Source of the DNA: Welwitschia mirabilis
Taxonomy: Eukaryota > Gnetophyta > Gnetopsida > Welwitschiales
Direction: 5' to 3'
DNA: 64,000 nucleotides
Assembly: GCA_051453625.1 (NCBI GenBank)
Contig: JBOZIK010000001.1
Span: 285,665,581 to 285,729,580 of the forward strand
Shown: positions 12,665 to 24,414 of the stretch, one piece after another
Layout: every line of letters begins with the position of its first letter
How positions within the stretch are numbered: position 1 is the first letter of the stretch
The notes under the pieces: model-generated
What the model saw: the letters and a program-made list of their open reading frames with translations, nothing else
Databases searched by the model: none
What the model was told of the DNA's origin: nothing
Program-made: the position numbers and the translations under genes

Positions 12665-15451
12665 TTAGATTTTATTTTTAACTTAAGATCATTTAATCAA
12701 AGTCCTTGTAATCTAAAAGAGGTAAAATTTTACCCTTGCTTCAAGATTTAACAAGGCTTCCCTAAGATGCTTGTTTCAAATTATAATGGCTATCATTGAG
12801 AAACTAATATCTTTAATACTTTGAAGAGATTTGACTTTATATAATTTCACTAGTTTGTTGTACTAAAAAATCTTTTTTTATTAACATGCTTTTTCCTCTT
12901 AATTGTATAAATATCTTTAGGGAACTTTTCATAAGAAATGATTTCTTTAATGGCTTCTAATAAGGACATGATAATTTTAATTTCCTTAAAAATCTCTAAG
13001 GCTTCTAATTATTTTTCATAATATTTTCTTTCCTAAGTTTCTTTTAAAAGGGTAGAGATTCTCTTCAAATGGAAAAAGGCTTTTCTAATTAATTTACTAG
13101 TTTATCCTTTTTTGTAATTTTCATGGGTATTGGTTCTTCTTTAAGTTCATTTTACTCAATTTGATTGTTTAACTCTTTCTTACTTCTGAGGTGAATAGCC
13201 TTGTTTTCTTCTATTTGATTAGAATCTAATATTTCTATGATGTTAACTCATCTTGAAGCTAGTTGTAGGCTCATAAGAAGTCTGTCAAGTTCTTTTTTAC
13301 TTAAAAAAGAGAGAATTTGGGCTAGAGTTTGCTTAATTTGTTATAAACGTAAGCTTGGTTTTCCATGAATTTTTTTTAGTACTTACTTTAATGGATTAGA
13401 TAATGAAGGTTGGTTATTAGATAATAGATGGTGGGTTGGATGATATTAGTTTGATCGATAAGGATGATGTTGGATTGAATAATGTAATTTTAATTATAAG
13501 AATGGTCCTATTTTCAAGAAATGTTAGGATGGTTCCTCCACTGACCATGATTTGAAAGAGAGATATGGATAAACACTTAGTTATCTTACATGGTTCTATG
13601 GGGCATATAAGACATTTAGATTTAGAGGTTGAGGATTTAGGTTAAGTAATATCAGATTCTAATTTTTTGACAATTTGTCTATCGTGTTATTGACATCAAA
13701 ATTATTGTGCATGATAAAGATACTAGTAGACCTAAGTAAATGCTAGAATATAAATGGTTTAATTGTTTTTTCCTAGTTTCTAAAACTATTAGTTATGAAT
13801 TCAAGGTAATCCTAAATTTCATCTAGTGGAAAATTTAGGAAGCTACTTCTACTCATTATTTTAACTAGTTACCTATTATTTGATAATAATCCATTATAAA
13901 AAAACCCAATAAACCTACCTAGATGAAATCTAGATTAGAGAAATTTTTAAAGTAGGTAGTTGTATCCTTTTAAAATTTGTAAAAAAAATTTGTGATCTTT
14001 CTATTACTAGTTCATGATTTCTTCCCTTAGAGAAGTGGTTTTATGACTTAAAACGGATTTTGAAATGAAAGCTTTATTTAGATTAGTTTAAGTTATGATA
14101 GAAAAGGATTTAAGGATATGAAATCATGCTTTTACTTTTTGCTTAATTAAGAATGAGAAAATGGTGAGTCTAAAAGCATCTATAGTGTTGAGAAATTAAG
14201 GTAAGATAGAAAGCATGGATTCAACTTTCTTTAAGTGTAGGTATGAGTCTTTCAAGTCTAGAACATCGTAGTGAGGAAGTAACTAAATATTGAAAGGTTT
14301 AGAATCTAGTCTATGTGATATTAGGAGTTAAACTATGCATGAGGTAATACTTAGGTACTAAGATTATAAGTAATCTCTAAGGTTTTCCTAGGGGGATTGT
14401 TAGGGAAGTTAAATTGATAATATGATATGTGTTATCTAGGGTGTTAAGCTATTTGTTAGTTAATGTAGTAGGCTTGTAAGTTTTAAAATAATTCTTCATT
14501 TAATTAAGATGTGTTACTAATATATAAAATACATTAAAAGGTAGATTAGGCATTTGAATTGGATTATGAAAAGCTTACTCTCTATGGATTTCTTCATGAG
14601 GCTACTTTTTTTATGTCAATATCTATTCATTATTGTCATTGGTGTTAAGGTCCATCTTTTTTTATTAAATAAAAATCTAATTAAGTAACCTAAATTATCT
14701 CAAATCTAATGCATACAAAACTCGTATAAGTTTTAGAAGGGTCTTAAGGGCTTAACAAGTTTCAAATGTCTTACAGAGAATTAAGGTAAAATATTAGAGG
14801 TTAATTCTTAAAAAGGTAGGTAGAATCAGTTAGGTATAGTAATTGTACTCATTGTTTAGTATTTGTTATGCAAGAAAAAAGGTACATTATTTGTGAATTC
14901 TACACAAAATGTTTAATGTTATGAAGTTCTAAGAAAACACCACAAAAATTAAAAAAACAACAATCTTGAAAATAAAACCTAAGAAAACAAACCCTAAAAC
15001 TTTTTTTCTTTTTTAGAAATTTTTAATAAGAGAGCTAAAACATAGTAAGAGCAAAATCTAACTACTAAAATAAAAACTTGCAAAAACTAAAATAAAAAAA
15101 CAAAAATAATTCTTATATAGTTTTCATCATTTTATTTTTGATCTCTTTTAGGCTGTAACCTCTAGTAAATTCATTAGATCTATAATACAAAATATCTAAT
15201 ATAAAAATGATATTTAGGTAAGAGGGAAAAAACTAAATATAACTTAGAAAAGGACAAGTTTATGTATCACTAGAAATGGACCAGTACCTGCCACCAAAAA
15301 AAATAAAAATACTAAAAGAAAAAGTGGATGAGTTTAGGTACCACTAAAAGAAAATAGTACCAACCACTAAAAGTGCAAGAAAATCGAAAATATAAACTAA
15401 AAATTACAAAAAATAAAAACTATGCACCTTCTATGAAGTGATTGTATCATT
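12665..15451 (-). other. 5' interior of Ty3 element B, mostly unreadable
   Basis: Apart from the gag block at 13780-14150 this stretch shows no intact coding. It lies between primer site and protease, where gag and the leader belong. Confidence 0.55.
13780..14150 (-). pseudogene. Ty3 gag relic
   Basis: Minus-strand sequence with the late part of the plant Ty3 gag domain: FHLGRFIGFFYNGLL near 13.9 kb, then SRSSFLNFPLDEI followed by a DYLE segment. This parallels the family's H-G-P-W-L-TFYNGL and SKT-EEA-LLEE blocks. Stops and frame changes break it. The zinc knuckle was not found. Confidence 0.6.
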
Positions 15452-15469
15452 ATCCCAATAATAGTGCCA
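15452..15469 (-). promoter_or_regulatory. decayed tRNA-Asp-type primer binding site of element B
   Basis: Minus strand TGGCACTATTATTGGGAT, 6 bp inside the 5' LTR. Compared with the known Athila-type site TGGCGCCGTTGCCGGGGA, the differences up to the last base are all C-to-T or G-to-A. Confidence 0.75.
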
Positions 15470-15475
15470 AAAAGT

Positions 15476-16642
15476 TGTTCATGTCTGGCTTTTACAATTT
15501 ATATAAACTAAGATCCTAATTATAGTAGAGTCTTAAAATCATTTTTTTAATAGAGATAAATTAAGATAGGAATAAATAGAGACAACATAAGTTCTTCAAA
15601 CCTATAATAATTCAAACAAGAAAAAAAAAACTGGATTAAACTTGACTAGTGGAGTAGAGAAATGAAATAACTCAAAACATCTATCTCAAATCATCTAATA
15701 TCATATCTTTACTCTAATGGTATCTTATAACTTCTTAAAACAAATCTTAAATTATTAAGTTGTACTGGCTATAGTTATGGTGACATGATCTCATTTATCA
15801 CATGAATGTTGGTGAATTCATTAGTAAATTAGGTCCTTCATAATCCTTCATAAGTAGGAAAAGTAAGAAGTACTATGCTCAAGATCCATCAAACAGAAGG
15901 GACTACAACTAAGAAGTGAACTTGAAGAACTCACTTGGCTATTGAAAGAATTCAATAACTTAGTTTCAATTAAGCATTAAAATTATAAAGTTACTCATAA
16001 CTAAAAATAAAAACTAAGAAACTATTATTTTATTAAAATAAAAAATTTTCATTACATCAAAGAAAGAAGGTTAAGTTAATACATACTCCTCAAAACTAGC
16101 CTCAAGGCTTAAAAATCCATGTCAATGCTTAATACTCTATGGAATTCCAGCTATTTTTACTAGTCAAAGATGTTATAAATAAGGGTACTTAGCCTTTTTA
16201 ATAGGAAAAAAATATGGTTGGGGATTGTTAATGAGGGTTTTACATTTTATGGTTTTCTATTGGAATTTTAACTCTTTTTATAACTACATAATTTATCAAA
16301 TGTTGATGTCATGTTTGTTTGATCTCATAGGTTAAAATTAATTGCTTTTTCAAAATGAATCTAGAATATAACTCTCAAGGCATTCTAATCTAAAGGACTA
16401 GTAACACCATTAACCTGGAGAACAACATTGATATTTTCTACTAGATGATCTTAATATTTTAGTATGTTGAATAGAATATAGCAAATAACTGGAAATTGTT
16501 AGAGAAAATTGCATAATTTTACAAATTGTATCAAAAAGGATTGAATAAATATTTGTATGATAAAAATGCTCTTTTCATGTATTTGCATAAGCTAAATTAA
16601 TCAAATATCCTTGGTATAAATGTTAATTTTTACATGTTATCA
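15476..16642 (-). repeat. 5' LTR of Ty3 element B
   Basis: 1167 bp intact partner of the split LTR at 5774-9830. On the minus strand it starts TGATAACATG and ends near GAACA. Confidence 0.8.
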
Positions 16643-16651
16643 GATATAGAG

Positions 16652-16890
16652 CATCATGGATCTCACTTAGTAGCTACAAGGCATCATAGTTATAAGCCAT
16701 GATTCTTGCTTAGTTATTATAAAATACTATGAATTTATTATGCACTCTTTATAGTTACCATGGGATATCATGGTTTGGTTCAGTAGCTATAGGTTGACTA
16801 TAGGACATCATGGTTCTTATTCAATGCTTATATATTAACTATAGTATGTCATGAATCTCATTGAGTATTTATAGATTAAGTATAAGAAAT
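16652..16890. repeat. tandem repeat, about 40 bp unit, five to six copies
   Basis: Successive units with CATCATGGTTCTTATTCA, then GCTATAG, then TTAACTATAG. The clearest units are at 16727-16766, 16767-16806, 16807-16846 and 16847-16886. The first units (16652-16726) are shorter and more diverged. The array starts about 10 bp outside the LTR of element B. Confidence 0.8.
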
Positions 16891-18169
16891 TAAAGTTTCT
16901 AATTGATTGTAGTAGGGCACTATGACTCTATCCTCTACACATAAGCATGGAATGTCTAATAATACTAGTAATCTCTTATGGTAAGTTTAATCATCAAATA
17001 CATGATGCCATCCTCCATTTCCTAGAGATAAAGATGTCCTATCAAGATGGATGGCTTAGAAAAAAGATGACATAGGAGGTATTAAAACGAATAGGCCCTT
17101 TAATTCAAAGCTTAATAGTACCACTATTAAACTAAATGTACACCCATGATGTGTGTAAAACGAGTATGTGCCTTTAAATAGAATTAAAGGGCAAAAGCCT
17201 TCTTAGTAAGAGTAGATAAAAAGGATGTAAGAAAAAATTATTTACTTATGTATTTGGGCACCATGACTACTAGGTTTACCCTAAATTCATAATGGTAAAT
17301 TTATTCTCATGCATTGTAATTAGAGAATCTTTTAAAGCTTACTAACAAACTTCAAAATCAAACCAAGAATCTATTTCCTTCCTAAGCCAAGGATTTTTAA
17401 ACATGAAGGTCTTTAATGATGGTAAGAATGAAGAACAAATTATCTACAAGAAATAAGATCAAAGATATTCATAAGTTCTAGCATTGCTTTCATTTATTTT
17501 CCTTTTATATTTATATTTTTCTATGTCTACTTTTTATTTTATTAGCATAAGTTAGTCAAACCTTTTCTTTTTTTATTATGTCAATCATTAAAATGAACCC
17601 TTATCCTAAACATCTTAGTCCATTCATAAAATGCTAGGGAGGGCTTATCCTAGTGATTAGATATTTTATTCACACTATAAATAGATTTAACCCAAAAAAT
17701 GATGGTGAAAAATTTTTATGCATTCAAATAGATTTGATAAGAGACAATCCTATTCCCATGCTTTTATGTATCACTAATAAAGCTATCCATCAAGCATTAT
17801 TTATATCTTACATGTGATTCAATAAAATGAAATTTGTAGTAAATTACAAGAAGAAAGAAACACTTATCTCTATGCCCTTAAAATATTAAAAAGAGATGTT
17901 ATAAAGGTGAGAATATGTAGATATAACTTTCAAAAGATTCATGGTCCATAATCTTGCAATCAATAAAAATAATACAAGATTATTAAATTAGAAATACCAA
18001 AGTACATAGTTGATTATGAGTATGAGATTAGAACATCACTTAAAAAGTCTCACATTTAAACTACCCTCTACAATAGGCTTTCATAGTTTAGTGTGGTCAT
18101 TACTTATTCCATTTATAATTTAGATGGNNNNNNNNNNGTTCTTTTAGAAGAAACCATGTTCACTCATTC
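16891..18169. other. unrecognised AT-rich stretch
   Basis: No gene or repeat recognised on either strand. A 10-base N gap lies at 18128-18137. Confidence 0.5.
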
Positions 18170-18856
18170 TTTAGCTTCTATTAATACACTTTGATAAGGC
18201 TACCATTTATTTTTCTATTAAGTTCTTTTTTGTTATTTTCTTACAATAGAGTGTTTTCCTTTCTAAATCAACTATCTGTAAGTATTCTAACTCTCTTATG
18301 CTATCAAACCATTTAGCTACTTTATTCAAAAAGGGAAGTTTCTTATTTTTAAGAATATTTCACAACATTCTAACCAACCTCTTAAACATGTTTAGCCATT
18401 TACATGGTTTAAGAAATATGTCAACTGGTACCAAATTTTAACTAGCATCATGGTTACTTCTATTAATTTGTGGTTATTAAATTTCATGTTTTGTTGAATT
18501 ATCATTTCATGTAGAAATCCTATATAAATCACTATCATCCTTAATGGTGATAATAATGATGAAATGTAAATATGTATTAGCTACTACTTGAAATAGGATA
18601 TCTATGGCTATAAGAAAAAGATAGGATTTAGTCATTTTTTAAGTTGCATGGGAGCATTTTGGCCTCTTTAATGCTTCTGTTTCCATGCATGTAAAGAATT
18701 CATTTTTGAACATGACATGTTTTTTATAGTTTGCCAGTGCATCTATAAGATTTTAAAAATGAACCGATTCACATGTCACCATATAGCATTTATTGATCAT
18801 ACACTATTATTTTTTACTTATGAAATGATTATGGCTAATGAAATAGTATTTATGTT
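18170..18856 (-). pseudogene. unidentified coding relic, single frame of over 200 codons
   Basis: I do not recognise the family. One minus-strand frame reads through about 220 codons with roughly eleven stops, all of a kind that one C-to-T or G-to-A change can make, and with protein-like composition between them: NYKKHVMFKNEFFTCM, then RPKCSHAT, then KSYLFLIAIDILFQVVANTY, then FLKPCKWLNMFKRLVRML, then FLNKVAKWFDSIRELEY. Such a long in-frame stretch is unlike the surrounding DNA. It could be part of a transposon protein or of a nuclear gene. No start, splice sites or neighbours help. Confidence 0.45.
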
Positions 18857-19644
18857 CTATGAAATTTTCAATGTTAGAAAATAATACATACCATAAGTCA
18901 TGTTACAAGGAGCTAAACCATGAAAAAATGTAATGTTTATAAACATTTTATAAGTTTCACATTTTCTTAAATCATTTTTTCCTTTTTTGAAGTTAGATTA
19001 AAATTAAATTTCATAATTTTTAATTGGTTATACATACTTTTAATGAGAAGTGGTGTTTCAAAGCAATTTATATCTACTTCATTCTTTAGTTAATATAACC
19101 ATCACATTTAGTTTAAATAGCTACTAGAATAAAAAATCCTAGAGTCAAAATGTTCTAGTAAGTTAGTGGGTTACATAACTTATAAACAATGATTAAAAAA
19201 AGCTTATCTACAATCATTGTGTTATGTATCTATATATACAAATTAAATGTGATAAGTCCTAAAACTTTCAATCCCTTATTCTTTAGTAAGGAATTGAGTA
19301 AGAGTAATAAATATCCTTATGTTTCAATTTCTAATAGGTCACATAAAAAACATTAGGATTTCTCAATAGAACCAGACTATTGTGTAATTCTTGCAAATAG
19401 AAATATGGTCAAATTACAAAGTTAGTCCTTTTCGATTCATTATGTTTTAGTTTCCTAGGTTATCCCTTACTTGTCCATGAATTCAGTTGCAGTTCAAAAT
19501 GTTAACCTATTTAGAAATCTTTAGATTTATGCTAATTACAACTCCCTAAAGTATTTTGTCATTGATCACACCCTTCCTCATCTCTATGTTCCTAGGTATT
19601 CATCATAATCCCTTCTTTTCTTTAACCTCATCATTCATTTCTTT

Positions 19645-20060
19645 AGTTAGTAAAACTAAGGTGCTCTTATCCTAAAGAAATATGCCAAATATTATCAAAA
19701 TCCATGAAAAATACTAGATCTTGGATATAAAGAATTTCATGAATTGAAGCCTAACATGTAATGCCTTTCTCTCTTGTCATCCTTCTTCTTGTTTGGTTGG
19801 AGATTCTAGTGTCTAATGTGTAGAGGAACCACATCAACCTATCATCTCAAAGTTGTTTGATGAAATTCATCTTGAATTTGATGATCAAAGCTTACTATGG
19901 TAATGATACTATGGGGGAAACCCCATAAGAAAATAACTCAATGCCAAGATGAATGAGAAAAATCTTCAGGTCTCTTATTTCAAATTTATCTTCTTCCAAA
20001 TCCCATACATAGTTGGACATCCTATCGTTTCCACTTCATACTTCAAAACACAATACCTAG
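19645..20060 (-). pseudogene. unidentified coding relic
   Basis: Minus-strand frame with 40 open codons from 20050 (MSNYVWDLEEDKFEI, IFLIHLGIELFSYGVSPIV). It continues through scattered TAG, TAA and TGA to about 19645 (MWFLYTLDTRISNQTRRRM near 19820). The family is unknown. Same strand as the relic at 18170-18856 and 0.8 kb upstream of it, so both may belong to one former gene or element. A neighbouring frame above 20056 (TREYRNKFLTRYCVLKYEVE) may be an earlier, frameshifted part. Confidence 0.4.
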
Positions 20061-20594
20061 TAAGAAACTTATTCCTGTATTCTCTAGTAGTTACTCTGGT
20101 CTTATAGATTTTCAATCAACCAATGATGATACAGAGTGAAAGGACTATACATTTTTATAGGTAGAAATTGTGATTTCATATACTTTCTTAAATGTATTGC
20201 AAAGTCTCAACATGGATTTCCCCTAGTTTAGAAGAGAATGAAAACTTTTTTACATTTTTTTGATAAAAATGTTTGATTTTTTGAAATATTTTAAATAATT
20301 AGCAATAAAATCTTCTTAAATAGTAAGGTTCTTCATCAAAAAACTAAATCTATGATACACATCTTTGAATAATACTAGTTTGAAAAGTGATTTTTTTTTT
20401 TGGGATTTCATTTTTATTAAACAGGCATAGGCTTCATGATTATAAAGCCTTTCCATCATTTCTTCATTGGAAATAATTAAAGGAGAGGTGTTTTTAAATA
20501 AACCATTCATTTTTACTTTTTGGGGTTTTTTTTCTTTTTTTTTTAAAAAAGACAAAGAATCCATGTGAAAGATAGAATGCAAATAATAGAAGTT

Positions 20595-20640
20595 ACAGGT
20601 ATAGTTTAATGGTAAAATTATAATTCATTACAAGGTGGAT
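20595..20640 (+). pseudogene. trnG-UCC: probable plastid trnG-UCC 5' exon fragment
   Basis: ACAGGTATAGTTTAATGGTA at 20595 matches the first exon of the plastid split tRNA-Gly(UCC) gene, which begins GCGGGTATAGTTTA(A/G)TGGTA. The next bases, TTATAATTCATTA, resemble the start of its group II intron after decay. Plastid sequence 1.3 kb further on supports this. The fragment is short, so it stays tentative. Confidence 0.5.
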
Positions 20641-21560
20641 TGCTTTGTGATTCTAATAAATCACATCATCATGATAGTGTACATGGTGGTGGACTACCTT
20701 AGCATGTGGTATGTGGGGGAGCATTTTACGTTCTAAATGTGAGTGTTTCTAGAGTAGCTAGCACACTCAGAGCCAATCTCGACCCAAGTGTATAATGGCA
20801 TAAAGGCCTAGGCTCTACCCATATAATCAACCTTAACCCAAGCATAGAGTGGCATAAATGTCAAGGCTTTTCCCACTCTAACCTGACTTACAGCTTCCTC
20901 TACCCAACTCAACCACCCCATTGATGCAAGTAGGGTGAAGTTGTATTACAATGATAGGGTTTCCACATAGAATAAGACTATTAAATTCCACAATGTTGGG
21001 GTTTTATACCCCTATCCTAGTACAAGCTTAAGCTTATGTGGTGCCAATATACAGGGTAACTAATCTCTTGCCAACTACCCAGCTATACAGGGTATAAGGG
21101 CTGGGGGAATAATTGTTATTGTAGAGAGCTTTTAAGGTATGGAGGATCATTTAGGAAGGCAAAAATCTATTTATAAGGAGTAGAACACACTTGAAGCAGC
21201 TATATGATTATGGTAGGGGGATAGAAGGTGTATGTAGGGGTTTGGTAGACCACATGATAAGAAAGAACCTTTTGGATGTGGATGAAACCTCCATCTGAAA
21301 TGATCCAATAGTATCTGCCCCATCATACTAATACCTCCATCCCACCTTGAGTCCTCTCCTACCCCTCATGCTAATACCTCCCATCTTACCATGAGTCCTT
21401 ACCTGTCCCATCATGTCAATACTCTACATCTTACTGTGACTCCTCACCCCATCTACAGGGTGAGGGTTAAGCTCCCCATATGTAATCACCCCCATAATGC
21501 TAATACTAAGATGGATTGATAGCTACTATATAATGTGTTTCACATTCCAATAAAGGAGAT
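20641..21560. repeat. GC-richer repeat block with two tandem arrays
   Basis: About 0.9 kb with more C and G than its surroundings and no open frame. It holds a two-copy repeat of period 54 bp (around 20770-20880; ACCCAAG at 20782 and 20836, then GGCATAAA and AGGC-TT in both). It also holds a three-copy repeat of 43-45 bp at 21325-21453, and two copies of TACAGGGTA at about 21050 and 21095. The origin is unknown. Confidence 0.6.
21325..21453. repeat. tandem repeat, 43-45 bp, three copies
   Basis: Units start at 21325, 21368 and 21413. The shared core is AT-CTAATACCTCCCATCTTAC followed by TGAGTCCT and a C-rich end. Confidence 0.85.
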
Positions 21561-21939
21561 GTTCAGTTCCATGTTGGAATATGCCTTTTAGCACACTCGA
21601 GAAATTTTTCATTATTCCACTAATTCCTATGAATCTAGAAAACATGAATCTTGATTTCACAAATTCATCTTTTAATATGATGCTAAATAGTTATGTCTTA
21701 CTCTTAATTTTTCATTTCGTTACATCGAATAGAGGGGAAAACTTAGTACCAAATGCTTGACAATACTTGGTAGAGCTTATTTATGATTTTGTAGATCTCT
21801 CTAGTTCTATTAAGAATTCATATTTTCCTTGCATCTTGGTAACTTTTCTTTTCTTTATTATTATGTGATATAATGTGTATGATGCCATATAACTTCATAT
21901 GACATATTATTTTATCATTACTTTGGATCTCTTATTTTC

Positions 21940-22531
21940 TAGAACATTAATCATTTCTTTATGGAATAACATCATTTCTGATGATATTATTTCTACCTTT
22001 GCAGCTGCTGGTTTTTACTTTTATCCTATTTGAGAAGCATAATCAATAGACAAGTGGTTATATAATGGTAGTCCGTATGAACTAATTGATCTTCATTTTC
22101 TATTATATGTAGCTTATTACATGGATCGTGAGTGGGAACTGAGCTTCTATTTAGGTATGTGTCCTTGGATTGCTATTATATACTCAAATCCTATCGCAGC
22201 TACAACTATAGTTTTCTTAATATACCCTATAAGTCAAAAAATATTTTTAGATGGTATGCCCTCAGGAATTTTTGGTACTTTTAATTTTATAATTGTTTTC
22301 TAAGCTAAACATAATATTCTTATGCATCCTTTCCATATGTTATCTATAGCTAGTTTTTTTTATGGCTCTTTATTTAGGGCTATGTATGGTTCTTTGATTA
22401 CTTCTAGTTTGATTAGATAAACTACAAAAAGTGAGTCTACTAATGCAGGCTACAAATTTGGTTAGGAAGAATAAACCTACAATATTATAGTAGCTCATGG
22501 TTATTTTTGTCAATTGATCTTCCAATATGAT
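21940..22531 (+). pseudogene. psbA: plastid psbA fragment in nuclear DNA (D1 protein relic)
   Basis: Plus-strand piece of plastid psbA, covering roughly residues 70-263 of the photosystem II D1 protein. Seen: NNIIS; YPI, stop, EA; WLYNG-PYELI; then from 22121 a 60-codon open frame REWELSF-LGM-PWIA, VFLIYPI, DGMP-GI-GTFNFI-VF; then [13 protein letters not shown] with a stop for the Q before it; and finally GYF--LIFQY. D170, H195 and H198, ligands in the real protein, are still present. Both ends of the gene are missing, a one-base loss sits at YGNN, and Trp97 and others are stops. It lies in AT-rich nuclear repeats and joins unrelated plastid pieces directly. It is a NUPT and not a gene. Confidence 0.93.
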
Positions 22532-22532
22532 A

Positions 22533-22618
22533 ACCTGCTATAGCTACACAAGTGTGTCCTACATGCCATAAATAATCTCTAAAGAATAAAAATCCTAAAA
22601 CAAAATAAGAATTAGACA
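22533..22618 (-). pseudogene. psbC: plastid psbC fragment (CP43)
   Basis: The minus strand reads SNSYFVLGFLFFRDYLWH followed by VGHTCVAIAG in one frame. This matches the C-terminal CP43 segment [24 protein letters not shown] at most structural positions. It abuts the end of the psbA piece in opposite orientation, so it was rearranged before or after transfer. Confidence 0.72.
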
Positions 22619-22805
22619 CAGTGTATTGTATGCCTAGTACCGGTTTAGGCATTCATTAGGTTGGGCTAAAGCATTTATAATATTGCCTAAAATAGCATAA
22701 ATTACTAGTATTTGAGTGACTTTTCCCATTGTTTTCACAGAAATCACCTCTTTAATTATTAATCCATACCCCATTAAAACAACTTCCACATTCTGGGCTT
22801 CTAGA
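22619..22805. other. unassigned sequence between plastid fragments
   Basis: About 190 bp between psbC and 16S pieces. Probably also of plastid origin, because it is enclosed by plastid DNA, but I could not assign it to a gene on either strand. Confidence 0.35.
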
Positions 22806-23060
22806 TAACAAAGTAGGTTTAGTAATTAGGGTGAAGTCATAACAAGTTAGTCATACTAGAAGGTGCGACTGGATCACCTACTTTTTAGGGAGAGTTAATG
22901 CTTATTAGAACTTGTTGGTTTTGGCTCTATGCCCATGAGCCACATCTTAGCTAAGAGAAATTTTTCTCTTATTGCATGAAGTAAGACCAAGCTTGTAAGA
23001 TTGTTATCCTAGGTTAGAATAAGTTGATAGGGTTCCACTCCAAGATCCTTTTTTCGAACC
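22806..23060 (+). pseudogene. rrn16: 3' end of plastid 16S rRNA plus start of the 16S-trnI spacer
   Basis: 22829-22885 carries the conserved 3' end of 16S rRNA: GTGAAGTCATAACAAG, GAAGGTGCGACTGGATCACCT and an anti-Shine-Dalgarno decayed from CCTCCTTT to CCTACTTT. The following AGGGAGAGTTAATGCT (22888) and the CCTAGGTTAGAATAAGTTGA segment near 23010 look like the plastid rRNA spacer. The upstream part of 16S is absent. The right edge near 23060 is approximate. Confidence 0.9.
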
Positions 23061-24414
23061 TTCTTTCATCATTAGAAGATGGATAAAAATATTTCATTAC
23101 ACTAATCTAAGAACCATTTATCATAGTAACTCAATGAGTTAAAGACCAAAGAGGGAGTGGATGAGATTCAAGTAAAACAATATTTACAAATTGAACAAGA
23201 AAAAGAACATCTCATTAAAGCATCTTTAGCAAATTTAAAATAACCAGAAGATTCTAAAAATGAAACCATTTTTTTTTTTTGAGAAACAAAAAGTATTTAA
23301 TCAAGTATGATAATAAATTTTGTATTAAGCTTTATAAAAAGCTTTAGTAATTATGAATAATTGTTTGAATACTAACTTATATTTATGTATGATCAACTAT
23401 AATCCAATTCATTGGTTTTTATAGATTTGAATTTTTGTTCTTTTTGTTGAAATATAATGAGCAATTATTTCTATGGAAATGGAGGAAAAACACCTCAAAA
23501 AGTATATAGTTGATTCATATTTGTTTAATATTTAATTGAGAAAAAATAGATTCAATAGCGGCTGAGACTTCTATTTTCATTACTTCCATATGAATAAAGA
23601 AAATTATTATCAATACAATTCAATTTAGTTTGAGGAAACATTCTAATTTTACCTAAAGTCAAAAAAAAATCAAGTCAATTCCAAAAGGACATTTTCTCCT
23701 GTATTGGACAAAACTCGATCTTTTTCCTTGAGTGGTAATATTTAATTATGTAGTGATTCTATTAAGATCTCAACATGCTTCTTCATTTTTATTGATAGAG
23801 ATAAAATATTCACACATTAATGTAACTTAAATTGTATTATATTTATGTTTTTCATGTGTTAGATATCACTTGCTTAGAGGAAATTATTATGCAGTGCGAT
23901 GGTGAAAGTAAGCTCGATTATAATAAATTTCCTTGTTTTTAGGCTTTTACATGTATTTCCTAAAAAAGATAAAATAAAATAAAAGAATATAAATATGTCA
24001 TAAATAAGACAACCATTAGGAACATGGACATTACTATAGGAATATGAAGGAGAAAAAGATCTAAAAACAAAAAGGATCGAAAGGAATGAATTCTTAGTTT
24101 CAAAAATTTCAAAATGCAATCGAATATTAAACATAAAATAATTAAGGCCTAAAAGATATTAAAATCTCACCTATGAACGTTTCATATGGAATGAACTAGA
24201 TGGCTCATTTAGCCAAGCATCTAACCTAATTTAATTAATTTTTTTCTTTTCTTTATTACTCTACTTTGCTAATCCTTTTGGGAATATGTGTGATAATCTT
24301 ATATCACACCTAAACTTTTCCATGAAAAGCTCTTATAAAATAGTAAAAACCACTACATCATAGAAAGATATAAACCAATGAAACAAGCACACAATGTCTA
24401 AGTATCTATTACAC
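23061..24414. other. unrecognised stretch before the family A element
   Basis: AT-rich. A few segments (such as QYLQIEQEKEHLIKASLANL, plus strand near 23190) look like former coding but were not identified. The short minus-strand open frame at 23874-24134 has no recognisable feature. Confidence 0.4.

Larger units (their letters stand above)
5774..16642 (-). mobile_element. Ty3 element 'B' (Athila/Tat-like) with split 3' LTR
   Basis: Minus-strand LTR retrotransposon bounded by two related LTRs, the low one (5774-6893 plus 9752-9830) and the high one (15476-16642). Both begin TGATAACATG when read on the minus strand. The primer site at 15452-15469, the gag relic near 13.8-14.15 kb and the protease relic at 12410-12664 lie in the right order for this strand. 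The interior is only about 5.6 kb. I find no RT, RNase H or integrase between 12.4 and 9.83 kb, so the copy is a deletion derivative or was non-autonomous. No target-site duplication could be matched at its ends. Confidence 0.75.

Noticed and set aside
20595-20640. A nuclear tRNA gene
   Set aside because: Only the D-arm half is present and it matches the plastid trnG-UCC first exon; no anticodon or T arm follows.
22121-22303. 60-codon open frame as a functional photosystem gene
   Set aside because: It is an internal piece of plastid psbA without start or end, flanked by in-frame stops and other plastid fragments.
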